52,136 nucleotides of DNA from Verrucomicrobiota bacterium (GTDB lineage: Bacteria > Verrucomicrobiota > Verrucomicrobiia > Opitutales > Opitutaceae). The notes under the pieces are model-generated. The model did no database searches and had not been told where the DNA came from. It saw nothing but the letters and a program-made list of their open reading frames with translations. Positions 25,672 through 34,535 of this stretch are shown here, piece after piece (within the stretch, counting starts at the first letter, position 1; every line of letters starts with the position of its first letter). The position numbers and the translations under genes are program-made. The stretch spans positions 1 through 52,136 of the forward strand of contig JAEZDN010000150.1 of NCBI GenBank assembly GCA_023433275.1. The letters run 5' to 3'.

Positions 25672-26439
25672 ATGAGCGCGATCCTCGAGAAGTTCCGGCT
25701 CGACGGCAAAGTGGCCCTGGTCACCGGCGCCTCGCGCGGACTTGGCGCCGCGATGGCCCAGGCGCTCGCCGAGGCCGGCGCGGACGTGATCCTTCTTGCT
25801 CGCGGCGACCTGTCCGCCACCCGGAAACGCGTCGAGGCGACCGGGCGCCGGGCATGGGCATTTTCCGCCGACCAGGCCAGCCGGGCCTCGCTCGACCGAT
25901 TGATGGCGTCCTTCGGCGGGGACCTGCCGTGGCCGGACATCGTGGTCAACAACGGCGGCACGATCCGCCGCGCGAATTTCACCGAGTTCTCGCTCACCGA
26001 CTGGGATGAGGTCATCGAGACCAACCTCACCTCCATTTTCCGACTGAGCCAGCGCATCGCCCGCGAATGGCTGGCGCAGAAGCGCGGGGGAAAGATCATC
26101 CACACGGCGTCGATGTTGTCCTTCCAGGGCGGCGTGCGCGTCGCCTCGTACACCGCATCGAAGAGCGCCCTCGCCGGGCTCACGAAGCTCATGGCCAACG
26201 AACTCGCGGCCCACGGCATCAACGTCAATGCCATCGCGCCCGGCTACATGGCGACGGACAACACCGAGCAGCTCCGCGCCGATCCCGCGCGCAACAAGTC
26301 GATCCTCGAGCGCATCCCCGCCGCCCGCTGGGGCGAATCCGCCGACCTCGCCGGCGCCGTCGTGTTTCTCGCTTCCCCCGCCTCCGATTACGTCCACGGC
26401 CACATCCTGGCCGTGGATGGCGGCTGGCTCGCCCGTTAA
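25672..26439 (+). CDS. kduD: 2-deoxy-D-gluconate 3-dehydrogenase / KDG 5-dehydrogenase
   Basis: 255 residues, classical short-chain dehydrogenase. Nucleotide-binding TGASRGLG at residues 18-25, NNGG at 93-96, and the catalytic triad Ser147, Tyr160, Lys164 (SYTASK). It reduces 3-deoxy-D-glycero-2,5-hexodiulosonate to KDG. ATG 25672 is chosen because the fold begins there. The open frame runs further upstream across kduI but that part is a shadow. The 14-base gap to kduI supports co-transcription. Confidence 0.93.
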   Translation: MSAILEKFRLDGKVALVTGASRGLGAAMAQALAEAGADVILLARGDLSATRKRVEATGRRAWAFSADQASRASLDRLMASFGGDLPWPDIVVNNGGTIRRANFTEFSLTDWDEVIETNLTSIFRLSQRIAREWLAQKRGGKIIHTASMLSFQGGVRVASYTASKSALAGLTKLMANELAAHGINVNAIAPGYMATDNTEQLRADPARNKSILERIPAARWGESADLAGAVVFLASPASDYVHGHILAVDGGWLAR

Positions 26440-26456
26440 CCTTAACCCCTCCCGCC

Positions 26457-27680
26457 ATGATGCTCCGCGTCCTGAGCGCCCTTGCCGCGCTGTCCCTGTC
26501 CGCCGCCGCCGGCTGGTCGGCCGAACGCCTGACGGTCACCGTCACGCACGACCTCGCGATCGCGCGACCCTCCGAGACGATCACGATCCCATGGGCCGAG
26601 GTGAACCGTGCGCTGCCGGGCGCGCTCCTCCAGAAGATCGCCGTGAAGGACGCCGCCGGGCGCACCGTGCCGTACCAGGTCACGAACGTCGCCCCCCAGG
26701 CGAAGGACCCGAGGAATGAAGGGATCGCCTACGGGGAGCTGATCTTCCAGCACGACTTCGCCGCCGGCGAGAAATCCGCGAGCTTCACCATCGAGAAGAT
26801 CGAGGGCGTGGCCCCGGTGTTCCCCACGCGGGCGTTTGCCCGCCTCGTGCCGGAGCGCCTGGACGATTTTGCCTGGGAAAACGACAAGGTCGCCCATCGC
26901 ACCTACGGCCCCGCGCTGGCCGCGCCGGCGCCGTCGGGCGTGACCAAGGAGGTGCTCGTGACCAGCGGCCTCGACGTCTGGTCGAAGCGCGTGAGCTACC
27001 CGATCGTCGACCGTTGGTACAACAAGGGTCACGATCACTACCACACCGACCAGGGCGAGGGCATGGACATGTACCAAGTCGGCCCGTCCCGCGGCTGCGG
27101 CGGGACCGGCGTGTGGGATGGCTCCACCCTGCACGTGGGGCGCAACTTCTCGTCCGCGCGCGTGATCGCCAACGGCCCGATCCGCGCGATCTTCGAGCTG
27201 ACCTACGACACGTGGGCCGCCAACGGCTTCTACGTGTCGGAGACGAAACGCTTCATCGTCGACGCGGGCCACCAGCTCGATCGCATCGAGAGCACGTTCG
27301 CCGCGACGGGCAACCGGAATGAAGTCACCGTCGGCATCGGCTTGCACAAGAATCCCGCCGACCGCGGCCAGGATCCCGCCATCGACGTCATCCGTGTCGA
27401 GGCCGAGGGCGTGCTGGCTCAATGGGTCGCGCAGAAGACCAACGATTCGCTCGGCACCGCGGTGATCGTGCCCGCGGGCCTCGCCGGTTTCGCCGAGGAC
27501 GATCGCAATCTCCTCGCGCTGGCCCCGGCCGAGCCGGGCAAGCCGCTCGTTTATTATGCCGGCGCGGCGTGGTCCCGCGCCGGTGAAATCACCAGCAAGC
27601 AGGCCTGGGTCGACTACCTGACGGCGATGGCCGCGCGGGTGCGCTCACCGGTCAAGGTCACGCTTTCGACTGGGAAATGA
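26457..27680 (+). CDS. Secreted DUF4861-like protein
   Basis: 407 residues. The signal peptide is LRVLSALAALSLSAAAGWSA. The body resembles DUF4861 proteins, which occur in polysaccharide utilisation loci: VPYQVTNVAPQAKDPRNEG, HDHYHTDQGEGMDMYQVGPSRGCGGTGVWDG, and VSETKRFIVDAGHQLDRIES. The His/Asp-rich block near residues 190-200 could bind metal or act in catalysis. No activity can be assigned. It follows kduD by 17 bases and overlaps the next gene by 4 bases (ATGA), so it is translated with the GH105 enzyme. Confidence 0.75.
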   Translation: MMLRVLSALAALSLSAAAGWSAERLTVTVTHDLAIARPSETITIPWAEVNRALPGALLQKIAVKDAAGRTVPYQVTNVAPQAKDPRNEGIAYGELIFQHDFAAGEKSASFTIEKIEGVAPVFPTRAFARLVPERLDDFAWENDKVAHRTYGPALAAPAPSGVTKEVLVTSGLDVWSKRVSYPIVDRWYNKGHDHYHTDQGEGMDMYQVGPSRGCGGTGVWDGSTLHVGRNFSSARVIANGPIRAIFELTYDTWAANGFYVSETKRFIVDAGHQLDRIESTFAATGNRNEVTVGIGLHKNPADRGQDPAIDVIRVEAEGVLAQWVAQKTNDSLGTAVIVPAGLAGFAEDDRNLLALAPAEPGKPLVYYAGAAWSRAGEITSKQAWVDYLTAMAARVRSPVKVTLSTGK

Positions 27681-28861
27681 ACGCCGCTGTGAAAACTTTC
27701 TGTGGACGGGGTGCCCTCACCCCGCTGTCACCGGCACCTCGCAGGGTGGGGGCACCCCGCCCACCGCGCCGGCTTCCGATGCTGGTGCTCGCCTCACTTG
27801 TGCTGCTGGCGCCCGGCTTGTCCGCGGCTCCCGATCGAGCGAGTGTTGTCTCAGTCATGGAACGCGCCGCTGACTGGCAGCTCGCGAATCCATCCCAGAA
27901 ATGGACGCCCCTGCTCTGGCACAACGCCGCCTTCTACACCGGCGTGATGGCGCTCGCCGGCATTTCCGAAAGTCCGCGGTTTCACGACGCGATGATGAAG
28001 CTCGGTGAATCCCATGACTGGCAGCTCGCGCCCCGGGTTTACCATGCCGATGACCATGCCGTGGGCCAGACGTACGCGGAGCTTTATCTCAAGCATCGCG
28101 AACCCCGGATGATCGCCCCGATGCGGGAACGCTTCGATTACATCCTGGCGCACACGCCGGACGACAACCTCGAGTTCGACCGCGCGAAAAACCCGTCGCG
28201 GCTCGACCGGTGGTCGTGGTGCGATGCGTTGTTCATGGCCCCGCCGGCTTGGCTGCGGCTGTGGAAGGCGACGGGCGACCAGCGTTACCTCGATTTTGCC
28301 GTCACCAAGTGGTGGGTCACCTCGGATTTCCTCTACGACGCGGACGAGCACCTTTATTTCCGCGACAGCACGATCTTCGAAAAACGCGAGCCCAACGGCC
28401 GCAAGGTTTTCTGGAGCCGCGGCAACGGCTGGGTGATGGGCGGGTTGGTGCGCATGCTCCAATATCTGCCGGCCGACCATCCGTCGCGCCCGCGCTTCGT
28501 GGCGCAATTTCAGGAGATGGCCGCGGCCGTCTTGCGCTGCCAGCAGCCTGACGGCCTGTGGCGGGCCAGCCTGCTCGACGCCAGTGCGTACCCCATGCAG
28601 GAGACGAGCGGCTCCGGTTTCTTCTGTTATGCCCTCGCCTGGGGTGTGAATGAGGGCCTGTTGCCGCGCGATCCGTATGCGGACGCGGCGCTGCGCACGT
28701 GGACCGCCCTGGAGGGTTTCGTGCAACCGGACGGCCGGCTGACGCATGTCCAGCCGGTCGGGTTCACCCCCGTGACCTTCGACGCCAACCATACCGAGCC
28801 CTACGGCGTCGGCGCCCTGCTCCTTGCGGGAAGCGAGATCCACCGCCTGCTGAAGCCCTGA
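27677..28861 (+). CDS. GH105 unsaturated rhamnogalacturonyl/galacturonyl hydrolase
   Basis: 394 residues. An (alpha/alpha)6 barrel of the YteR type: NAAFYTGVMALAG, VYHADDHAVGQTYAELY with the catalytic-Asp region at 125-126, RWSWCDALFMAPPAW and SRGNGWVMGGLVRML. It removes the 4,5-unsaturated uronate from the end of oligomers left by pectate lyases. The ATG overlaps the stop of the DUF4861 gene (ATGA). Residues 9-30 are encoded by a palindromic repeat (27702-27764) that also lies inside uxaE, placing an Arg/Pro-rich stretch before the hydrophobic core LVLASLVLLAPGLSA. An internal ATG at 27779 could give a cleaner signal peptide. Confidence 0.9.
   Translation: MNAAVKTFCGRGALTPLSPAPRRVGAPRPPRRLPMLVLASLVLLAPGLSAAPDRASVVSVMERAADWQLANPSQKWTPLLWHNAAFYTGVMALAGISESPRFHDAMMKLGESHDWQLAPRVYHADDHAVGQTYAELYLKHREPRMIAPMRERFDYILAHTPDDNLEFDRAKNPSRLDRWSWCDALFMAPPAWLRLWKATGDQRYLDFAVTKWWVTSDFLYDADEHLYFRDSTIFEKREPNGRKVFWSRGNGWVMGGLVRMLQYLPADHPSRPRFVAQFQEMAAAVLRCQQPDGLWRASLLDASAYPMQETSGSGFFCYALAWGVNEGLLPRDPYADAALRTWTALEGFVQPDGRLTHVQPVGFTPVTFDANHTEPYGVGALLLAGSEIHRLLKP
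27702..27764. repeat. GGGGTGCCC-type palindrome inside the GH105 gene
   Basis: Arms GTGGACGGGGTGCCC (27702-27716) and GGGCACCCCGCCCAC (27750-27764) pair at 14 of 15 positions. GGGGTGCCCTCACCCCGC is shared base for base with 42166-42183 in uxaE, where it is read in another frame. Confidence 0.85.
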
Positions 28862-28883
28862 TTCCCAACTCCATCTCAAGTCG

Positions 28884-28962
28884 TGCAGGAGCCTGCTTGC
28901 AGGCGATTCGAAACGCCCGTCCCCGGGCCACGTGCTGAATCGCCTGCGAGCAGGCTCCTGCA
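28884..28962. repeat. Long inverted repeat between GH105 and GH105-GH28 genes
   Basis: Arms at 28884-28909 and 28937-28962 pair at 25 of 26 positions, starting TGCAGGAGCCTGC and ending GCAGGCTCCTGCA, around a 27-base spacer. It fills most of the 114-base gap. The open frame of the downstream gene runs back into it, but the signal peptide starts after it. Confidence 0.85.
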
Positions 28963-28975
28963 GCCAACCCACCCC

Positions 28976-31576
28976 ATGCCCATGAAACATCCTTTTCGAT
29001 TCATCCTGATGGTTACCGCGCTGGTCGCGGGTTTGTCTGCCGCCGACCTTCCGCAGCAGTTCAACGGCGCCACGCCGCTCGAGTGGTCGCGGCGGCTGGC
29101 CGATTCGGAAATGGCCCGTTATGGCGACCGGCTGTTCCATGGCGGCTCCAACCCGCGCGCCCGGTGGGATTACACCACCTCATTGCTCGGCCTTTCACTG
29201 CTCAAGCTCTCGGAAGCGACCGGCGAGAAATCCTACGGCGAATGGGGCGCGCGAACGGTGGAGTCGTTTGTCGCCGACGACGGCTCGATCCGCACCTACA
29301 AGATGGAGGATTTCAACATCGACATGATCCCGCCGGGCAAGGTGATGCTCCTGCGCTGGGAGCAGGGGGTCCGGGACGCGAAATTCAAGACCGCCATCGA
29401 GACGATGCGCGAGCAGCTCCGCCGGCACCCGCGCACCAGCGAGGGCGGCTACTGGCACAAGCTCCGCTATCCGCACCAGATGTGGCTCGATGGTCTGTTC
29501 ATGGCGTCGCCGTTCCTGGCGCACTACGGCAAGGTCCACGAGGAGCCGGCGATGTTCGACGACGTGGCGAAGCAAATCAGCCTGATGGACAAGCACGCCT
29601 ACGATGCGAAGACCGGGCTGCACTACCACGCGTGGGACGAAAAGCGGGAGCAGCCCTGGGCGAACAAGCAAACCGGCCAGTCACCCAACTTCTGGAGTCG
29701 CGCGATCGGCTGGTACGGCATGGCGCTGGTGGACTCGCTCGACTTCTTCTCACCCACGCATCCGGAGGTCGAGCACATCAACGAGATTCTTCGTCGCGTG
29801 GCCGATGGCATCGTCAAGTATCAGGATCCCAAGACCGGGTTGTGGTGGCAGGTGACCGACCAGGGCGCGCGCGAGGGCAATTACCTCGAGGGCACGGCTT
29901 CCTCGATGTTCGTCTATATTTTGGCGAAGGGCATCAACCGTGGTTATCTCCCGCGCGAGACCTATCTCCCGGCGTTGCTGAAGGGTTACGAGGGTCTCCT
30001 TCGCGACCTCATCAAGCCCGAGGGCGACACCGGCCGCATCAGCCTCACGCAGTGCTGTGCGGTGGCCGGGCTGGGCTACACCACCAGCACGGGGCGGCCT
30101 CGCGACGGCACGTTCGAGTATTACATCAGCGAGCCGATCATCGACAACGACCTCAAGGGCACCGGACCGTTCATCCTGGCGGGCATTGAAATGCAGCAGC
30201 TGCTCACGACGAAGGCCCCGGCGTTCATGGCACGTGGCTGGGGCGATCTCGACGCGGTGCTGGCGCGCATCAAGGCGCCGACATTTCCGGATCGGGATTT
30301 TCCGATCACGGATTTCGGCGCCAAGCCCGGCACCGACGCCTCGGCGGCCATCGCCGCGGCGATCGAGGCCTGCACCTCGGCCGGCGGCGGCCGCGTCGTC
30401 GTGCCTGCCGGCGAGTGGCTGACGGTGGCGATTACGCTCAAGAGCAACGTCAACCTGCACGTCGCCGAGGGCGCCACGCTGCGCTGGCTCTTCGAGCCCG
30501 CGCGCTATCCGATTGTCTTCACCCGCTGGGAGGGCGTGGAGCTGATGAACTACTCGCCGTTCATCTATGCGTTCGGCCAGGAAAACATCGCCATCACGGG
30601 CAAGGGCACGCTGGACGGCGGCGCCGACTGGTCGAACTGGTGGAGTTGGAATCGGCCCAGTCCCGGCCCGACCGCCGGGCGCGCCTCGCCGCAGCGCGTC
30701 GCCCGCAACAAGCTGATCGAGATGGGCGAAAAGAACGTGCCCGTGGCCGAACGCGTTTTCGGCGAGGGCCATTTCCTGCGCCCGAACTTCATTCAGCCGT
30801 ACCAGTGCAGGAACATCCTCATCGAGGATGTGACCATCATCCGCTCGCCCATGTGGGAAATCCACCCGGTGTTGTCGCAGAACATCACGGTGCGCGGGGT
30901 GAAGATCGACACGCATGGCCCCAACAACGACGGCTTCGACCCGGAATCGTCCCGCGACATCCTGGTCGAAAACACCCTCTTCGACACCGGCGACGATTGC
31001 ATCGCCATCAAGTCCGGTCGCAATGGCGACGGCCGCCGGGTCAACGTGCCCTCCGAAAACATCGTCATCCGCAATTGCATCATGAAGGACGGCCACGGCG
31101 GCGTGGTCCTCGGTTCGGAATGCACGGGTGGCATTCGCAACGTCTTCGTCGAGAACTGCGAGATGGACAGCCCCGAGCTGGACCGGGCGCTGCGGTTCAA
31201 GAACAACGCCATTCGCGGCGGCGTGCTTGAAAACGTTTTCATGCGCAATGTCCGCATCGGTCAGGTGGGGGAGGCCGTGGTTACCATCGACCTGCTCTAC
31301 GAGGAGGGCGCCAACGGCGCCTTCAAGCCCGTGGTGCGCAACGTGCAGCTCGACAACATCACGAGCTCGGCGAGTCCGCGGGTGCTGTACATCCGTGGTT
31401 TCGAGGGCGCCGTCATCGACGGCATCCGCATCAGCAATTCCACGTTCAACGGTGTAACGGAGACCGAAGTTGTGCAGCATGCCGGAAACATCACGTTTCA
31501 GAACGTCACGATTACCCCGGCCAAGCTCACGCGTGGCCGCAATTCCGTGCCCCCGCCCACCCCGGCGGCCCAGTGA
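28976..31576 (+). CDS. Bifunctional GH105-GH28 pectinase
   Basis: 866 residues. A signal peptide (MPMKHPFRFILMVTALVAGLSA) starts at ATG 28976; ATG 28982 is an alternative. Residues about 30-405 are a GH105 barrel (YGDRLFHGG, LWLDGLFMASP-like block, GWYGMALVDSLDF). Residues about 440-860 are a GH28 beta-helix starting DFPITDFGAKPGTDASAAI. Its family-type residues are present: NNDGFDPES, TGDDCIAIKSG, DGHGGVVLGSE and RALRFKNN. It should cut polygalacturonan or rhamnogalacturonan and also remove unsaturated ends. Located between the GH105 gene and the TRAP operon. Confidence 0.92.
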   Translation: MPMKHPFRFILMVTALVAGLSAADLPQQFNGATPLEWSRRLADSEMARYGDRLFHGGSNPRARWDYTTSLLGLSLLKLSEATGEKSYGEWGARTVESFVADDGSIRTYKMEDFNIDMIPPGKVMLLRWEQGVRDAKFKTAIETMREQLRRHPRTSEGGYWHKLRYPHQMWLDGLFMASPFLAHYGKVHEEPAMFDDVAKQISLMDKHAYDAKTGLHYHAWDEKREQPWANKQTGQSPNFWSRAIGWYGMALVDSLDFFSPTHPEVEHINEILRRVADGIVKYQDPKTGLWWQVTDQGAREGNYLEGTASSMFVYILAKGINRGYLPRETYLPALLKGYEGLLRDLIKPEGDTGRISLTQCCAVAGLGYTTSTGRPRDGTFEYYISEPIIDNDLKGTGPFILAGIEMQQLLTTKAPAFMARGWGDLDAVLARIKAPTFPDRDFPITDFGAKPGTDASAAIAAAIEACTSAGGGRVVVPAGEWLTVAITLKSNVNLHVAEGATLRWLFEPARYPIVFTRWEGVELMNYSPFIYAFGQENIAITGKGTLDGGADWSNWWSWNRPSPGPTAGRASPQRVARNKLIEMGEKNVPVAERVFGEGHFLRPNFIQPYQCRNILIEDVTIIRSPMWEIHPVLSQNITVRGVKIDTHGPNNDGFDPESSRDILVENTLFDTGDDCIAIKSGRNGDGRRVNVPSENIVIRNCIMKDGHGGVVLGSECTGGIRNVFVENCEMDSPELDRALRFKNNAIRGGVLENVFMRNVRIGQVGEAVVTIDLLYEEGANGAFKPVVRNVQLDNITSSASPRVLYIRGFEGAVIDGIRISNSTFNGVTETEVVQHAGNITFQNVTITPAKLTRGRNSVPPPTPAAQ

Positions 31577-31638
31577 CCGGAATTCCGTTGTCCCGCCACC
31601 CGCCCCCGCACAAGGTCCGGCCTTTCCAACCCCGCCCC

Positions 31639-32670
31639 ATGGATCGCAAAGCTTTCTCGTTCCTCTTCCTCGGCCTCGTGACCGGGGCGCTGCTCGCCGC
31701 CGTGTTCTTCGTCGGCGTCATCCGCCGCGGCAAGCTGTCCCCCGCCGCCGGCGGCGCGGCCGGCCCGGGCACCGTCCTCAAGCTCGCTCACGCACTCGAC
31801 CAAGCCCACCCCGTGCACGCCGCGATGGAGCTGATGGCGAAGCGCGTCGCCGAGCTTTCCAACGGCACCGTCACCATCCAGGTCTTTCCCAACGGCCAGC
31901 TCGGCTCCGAGCCCGAGACCATCGAGCAGCTGCAGCGCGGCGCGGTCGCCATCGTGAAGACCTCCGCCGCCGCGATGGAGGGGTTCGTGCCCGACATGGC
32001 CGTCTTTGGGCTGCCGTACCTGTTCCGCGATGACGACCACTATTGGAAGGTGCTCAACGGCCCGCTCGGCCGGCAGCTGCTCGCCGCGGGAGAACCCGCC
32101 GGCATGCACGGGCTTTGCTACTACGACTCGGGCAGTCGCAGCTTCTACACCGTGGGCAAGCCCATCCTCTCGCCCGCCGACGTGAAGGAGCTCAAGATCC
32201 GCGTGCTTCCCAGCAAGATGGCGCGCGATCTCATCGCCACGCTCGGCGGCGGGCCGACGCCGATCCCGTGGGGCGAGCTCTACACCGCGCTCCAGCAGAG
32301 CATGGTCGACGGGGCGGAGAACAACCCGCCGAGCTACCTCACCAGCCGCCACTATGAGGTGGCGCGCCACTACTCCCTCGACGAGCACACGCGCATCCCT
32401 GATCTCGTGATCTTCAGCCAGAAGATCTGGTCCGGCCTGGCGCCCCAGCAACAGGCGTGGATCAACCAGGCCGCGGCCGAATCAGTCGAGTTCCAGCGCA
32501 AGCTCTGGATCGAGAAAACCGCCGAGGCTCTCTCCACGGTCGAGCAGGCCGGGGTGAAAATTCATCGTCCCGCCAAGCAGCCGTTTGTCGACGCCACGAT
32601 GCCGATGTACGAGGCGATGGCCGGCACCCGGCTGGGCGACCTCGCCCGCCAGATCCGCGAAGTCCAATAA
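31639..32670 (+). CDS. dctP: TRAP transporter solute-binding protein (DctP family)
   Basis: 343 residues. An N-terminal hydrophobic segment (FLFLGLVTGALLAAVFFVGV) exports or anchors it. The DctP domain follows: LKLAHALDQAHPVHAAMELMAKRV, FPNGQLGSEPETIEQLQRGAV, KELKIRVLPSKMARDLIATLGG with the Arg that normally binds the substrate carboxylate, and WGELYTALQQSMVDGAENNP. It is expected to capture a uronate or an oligo-uronate in the periplasm. ATG 31639 is preferred; a GTG at 31573 overlaps the previous stop. It is 8 bases from dctQ. Confidence 0.92.
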   Translation: MDRKAFSFLFLGLVTGALLAAVFFVGVIRRGKLSPAAGGAAGPGTVLKLAHALDQAHPVHAAMELMAKRVAELSNGTVTIQVFPNGQLGSEPETIEQLQRGAVAIVKTSAAAMEGFVPDMAVFGLPYLFRDDDHYWKVLNGPLGRQLLAAGEPAGMHGLCYYDSGSRSFYTVGKPILSPADVKELKIRVLPSKMARDLIATLGGGPTPIPWGELYTALQQSMVDGAENNPPSYLTSRHYEVARHYSLDEHTRIPDLVIFSQKIWSGLAPQQQAWINQAAAESVEFQRKLWIEKTAEALSTVEQAGVKIHRPAKQPFVDATMPMYEAMAGTRLGDLARQIREVQ

Positions 32671-32678
32671 GCGCGACC

Positions 32679-33179
32679 ATGACCGCCCTTTGGAACCGGA
32701 TCGTCCGCGGCCTCGAGTGGTTCACCATCGGCCTTTTCGCCCTCCTCGTGCTCGATGTGCTCTGGGGCGTGCTCTCGCGCTACATCCCCGGCATCCGCCC
32801 GAGTGACTGGACCGAGGAGCTCGCCGTCTACCTGCTCGTGTGGGTGTCGCTCTTCGGCGCTGCGCTCACCTACCGCGGCTACGGCCACCTCGGTGTCGAC
32901 TACTTCGTCGCGAAGCTCGATCCCTCCGCGCAGCGCCTCGCCGCTGTCCTGATTGAGGTGGCCACGCTGGTGTTCGCGGGCTTCGCGCTCTGCTACGGCG
33001 GCTGGCGCCTCGTGGCCGACACGCTCGGCGCCAACCAGCTCACGCCCGTGCTCCAGTGGAAGATCGGTTACCTCTACTCGGCCGTGCCGCTGAGCGGCGT
33101 GTTCCTCTGCGCCTTCGCGATCGAGCACCTCCTGAAACTTGAACCCGCCGGCGCGCACGCGACGGAAAAGGACGTCTGA
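32679..33179 (+). CDS. dctQ: TRAP transporter small permease (DctQ family)
   Basis: 166 residues with four hydrophobic segments: IGLFALLVLDVLWGVLSRY, LAVYLLVWVSLFGAALTYR, LAAVLIEVATLVFAGFALCY and LYSAVPLSGVFLCAFAIEHL. It includes WTEELAVYLLVW, typical of DctQ. Forms the membrane complex with DctM. It follows dctP by 8 bases and precedes dctM by 2 bases. Confidence 0.93.
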   Translation: MTALWNRIVRGLEWFTIGLFALLVLDVLWGVLSRYIPGIRPSDWTEELAVYLLVWVSLFGAALTYRGYGHLGVDYFVAKLDPSAQRLAAVLIEVATLVFAGFALCYGGWRLVADTLGANQLTPVLQWKIGYLYSAVPLSGVFLCAFAIEHLLKLEPAGAHATEKDV

Positions 33180-33181
33180 CC

Positions 33182-34513
33182 ATGGCCGCCGAAGTCGCCA
33201 TTCTCCTCGTTGTGTTCGTGGGGCTCATGCTCCTCAACGTGCCGATCGCCGTGTGCATCGGCCTCGCCACCGTCGCCACCATCGCCACGCTCGGCGACGT
33301 TCCGACGGGCTACATCGTGGCGCAGCGCCTCTCGACCGGCATCTCGAGCTTCCCGCTGCTCGCCATCCCGTTTTTCGTGCTCTCCGGCGTCCTCATGGGC
33401 GACGGCGGCATGGCCCGGCGCCTGATGGAGTTCGCCTCGTCGCTGGTCGGCCGGTTTCCCGGCGGCCTCGCGTACGTGAACACGCTCTCATGCATGCTCT
33501 TTGGCGCCGTTTCCGGCTCGGCCGCCGCGGCGGTGTCGTCCATCGGCGGCTTCATGATCCCGCAGATGGAGGAGAAGGGCTACAAGCGCGAGTTCGCCGT
33601 GGCGCTCACCGCCACCTCGGCCACCACCGGCCTGCTCATCCCGCCGAGCAACATCATGATCGTCTTCGCGGTCGTGTCGGGCAACGTGTCCGTCGCCGCG
33701 CTCTTCCTCGCCGGCGTGCTGCCCGGCATGCTCGTGGGCCTCTCGCTCATGGCGGCGAGTTTCGTGACGCTCAACTTCCTTGCCCCGGCGGAGGTCCGCG
33801 CCGCGGCGAAGGCCGCCGCGCACGCCGCGTCCTCGGGCGGGGCCGCGCCCTCCATCCTGGGCGCGTTCGTCCGCGCCATCCCCAGCCTGCTGCTCGTGGT
33901 CGTCGTGCTCGGCGGCATCCTCGGCGGGCTGTTCTCCGCCACCGAGGCGTCGGCCATCGCGGTCGCGTATTGTCTCCTGCTCGGCATGTTCTTCTACAAG
34001 GAAGTGAAGGCCGCCGCCCTGCCGGACATCCTCCTGCGCGCGGCGAAGACCACGTCGGTCGTCATGCTGCTCGTCGGCGCCAGCCAGGCCATGAGCTGGG
34101 TGCTGGCCTACGAGCAGATCCCGCAGATGGTGAGCAACGCCATGCTCGCGATGTCGGCCAACCCGATCATGGTATTCCTGCTCATCAACCTGCTGCTGCT
34201 GATTGTCGGCACGTTCATGGACATGACACCGGCCGTGCTGATCTTCACGCCGATCTTCCTGCCGGTGGTGACCGGCCTTGGCATGGACCCGGTGCACTTC
34301 GGGATCGTGATCATCGCCAACCTTTGCATCGGCCTTTGCACGCCGCCGGTCGGCACCTGCCTGTTCCTCGGCTGCAGCGTGGGCCGCACCACCATCGCGC
34401 GGGTGATCCCCTCGGCGATCCCGTTCTTCGTCGCGATGTTCATCGCCCTCATGCTCATCACCTACTGGCCGTGGCTGTCGCTCGCCCTGCCACGCGCGCT
34501 GAACCTGATGTAA
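33182..34513 (+). CDS. dctM: TRAP transporter large permease (DctM family)
   Basis: 443 residues, about twelve hydrophobic segments. DctM-type features are IPFFVLSGVLMGDGGMARRLMEFASSLVG, FGAVSGSAAAAVSSIGGFMIPQMEEKGY, LLIPPSNIMIV and GTFMDMTPAVLIFTPIFLPV. It is the ion-coupled channel component that accepts substrate from DctP. The three TRAP genes are tightly packed, and the locus context suggests galacturonate or unsaturated uronate as substrate. Confidence 0.95.
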   Translation: MAAEVAILLVVFVGLMLLNVPIAVCIGLATVATIATLGDVPTGYIVAQRLSTGISSFPLLAIPFFVLSGVLMGDGGMARRLMEFASSLVGRFPGGLAYVNTLSCMLFGAVSGSAAAAVSSIGGFMIPQMEEKGYKREFAVALTATSATTGLLIPPSNIMIVFAVVSGNVSVAALFLAGVLPGMLVGLSLMAASFVTLNFLAPAEVRAAAKAAAHAASSGGAAPSILGAFVRAIPSLLLVVVVLGGILGGLFSATEASAIAVAYCLLLGMFFYKEVKAAALPDILLRAAKTTSVVMLLVGASQAMSWVLAYEQIPQMVSNAMLAMSANPIMVFLLINLLLLIVGTFMDMTPAVLIFTPIFLPVVTGLGMDPVHFGIVIIANLCIGLCTPPVGTCLFLGCSVGRTTIARVIPSAIPFFVAMFIALMLITYWPWLSLALPRALNLM

Positions 34514-34535
34514 CGCCCGCAGCCCCGTCTTTCCC

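Noticed and set aside
26067..26456. N-terminal extension of the DUF4861 gene into kduD
   Set aside because: It overlaps kduD in another frame and is Arg/Pro/His rich. The signal peptide starts at 26457.
28883..28975. N-terminal extension of the GH105-GH28 gene
   Set aside because: The extension is the right half and left half of a 26-base inverted repeat. The signal peptide starts at 28976.
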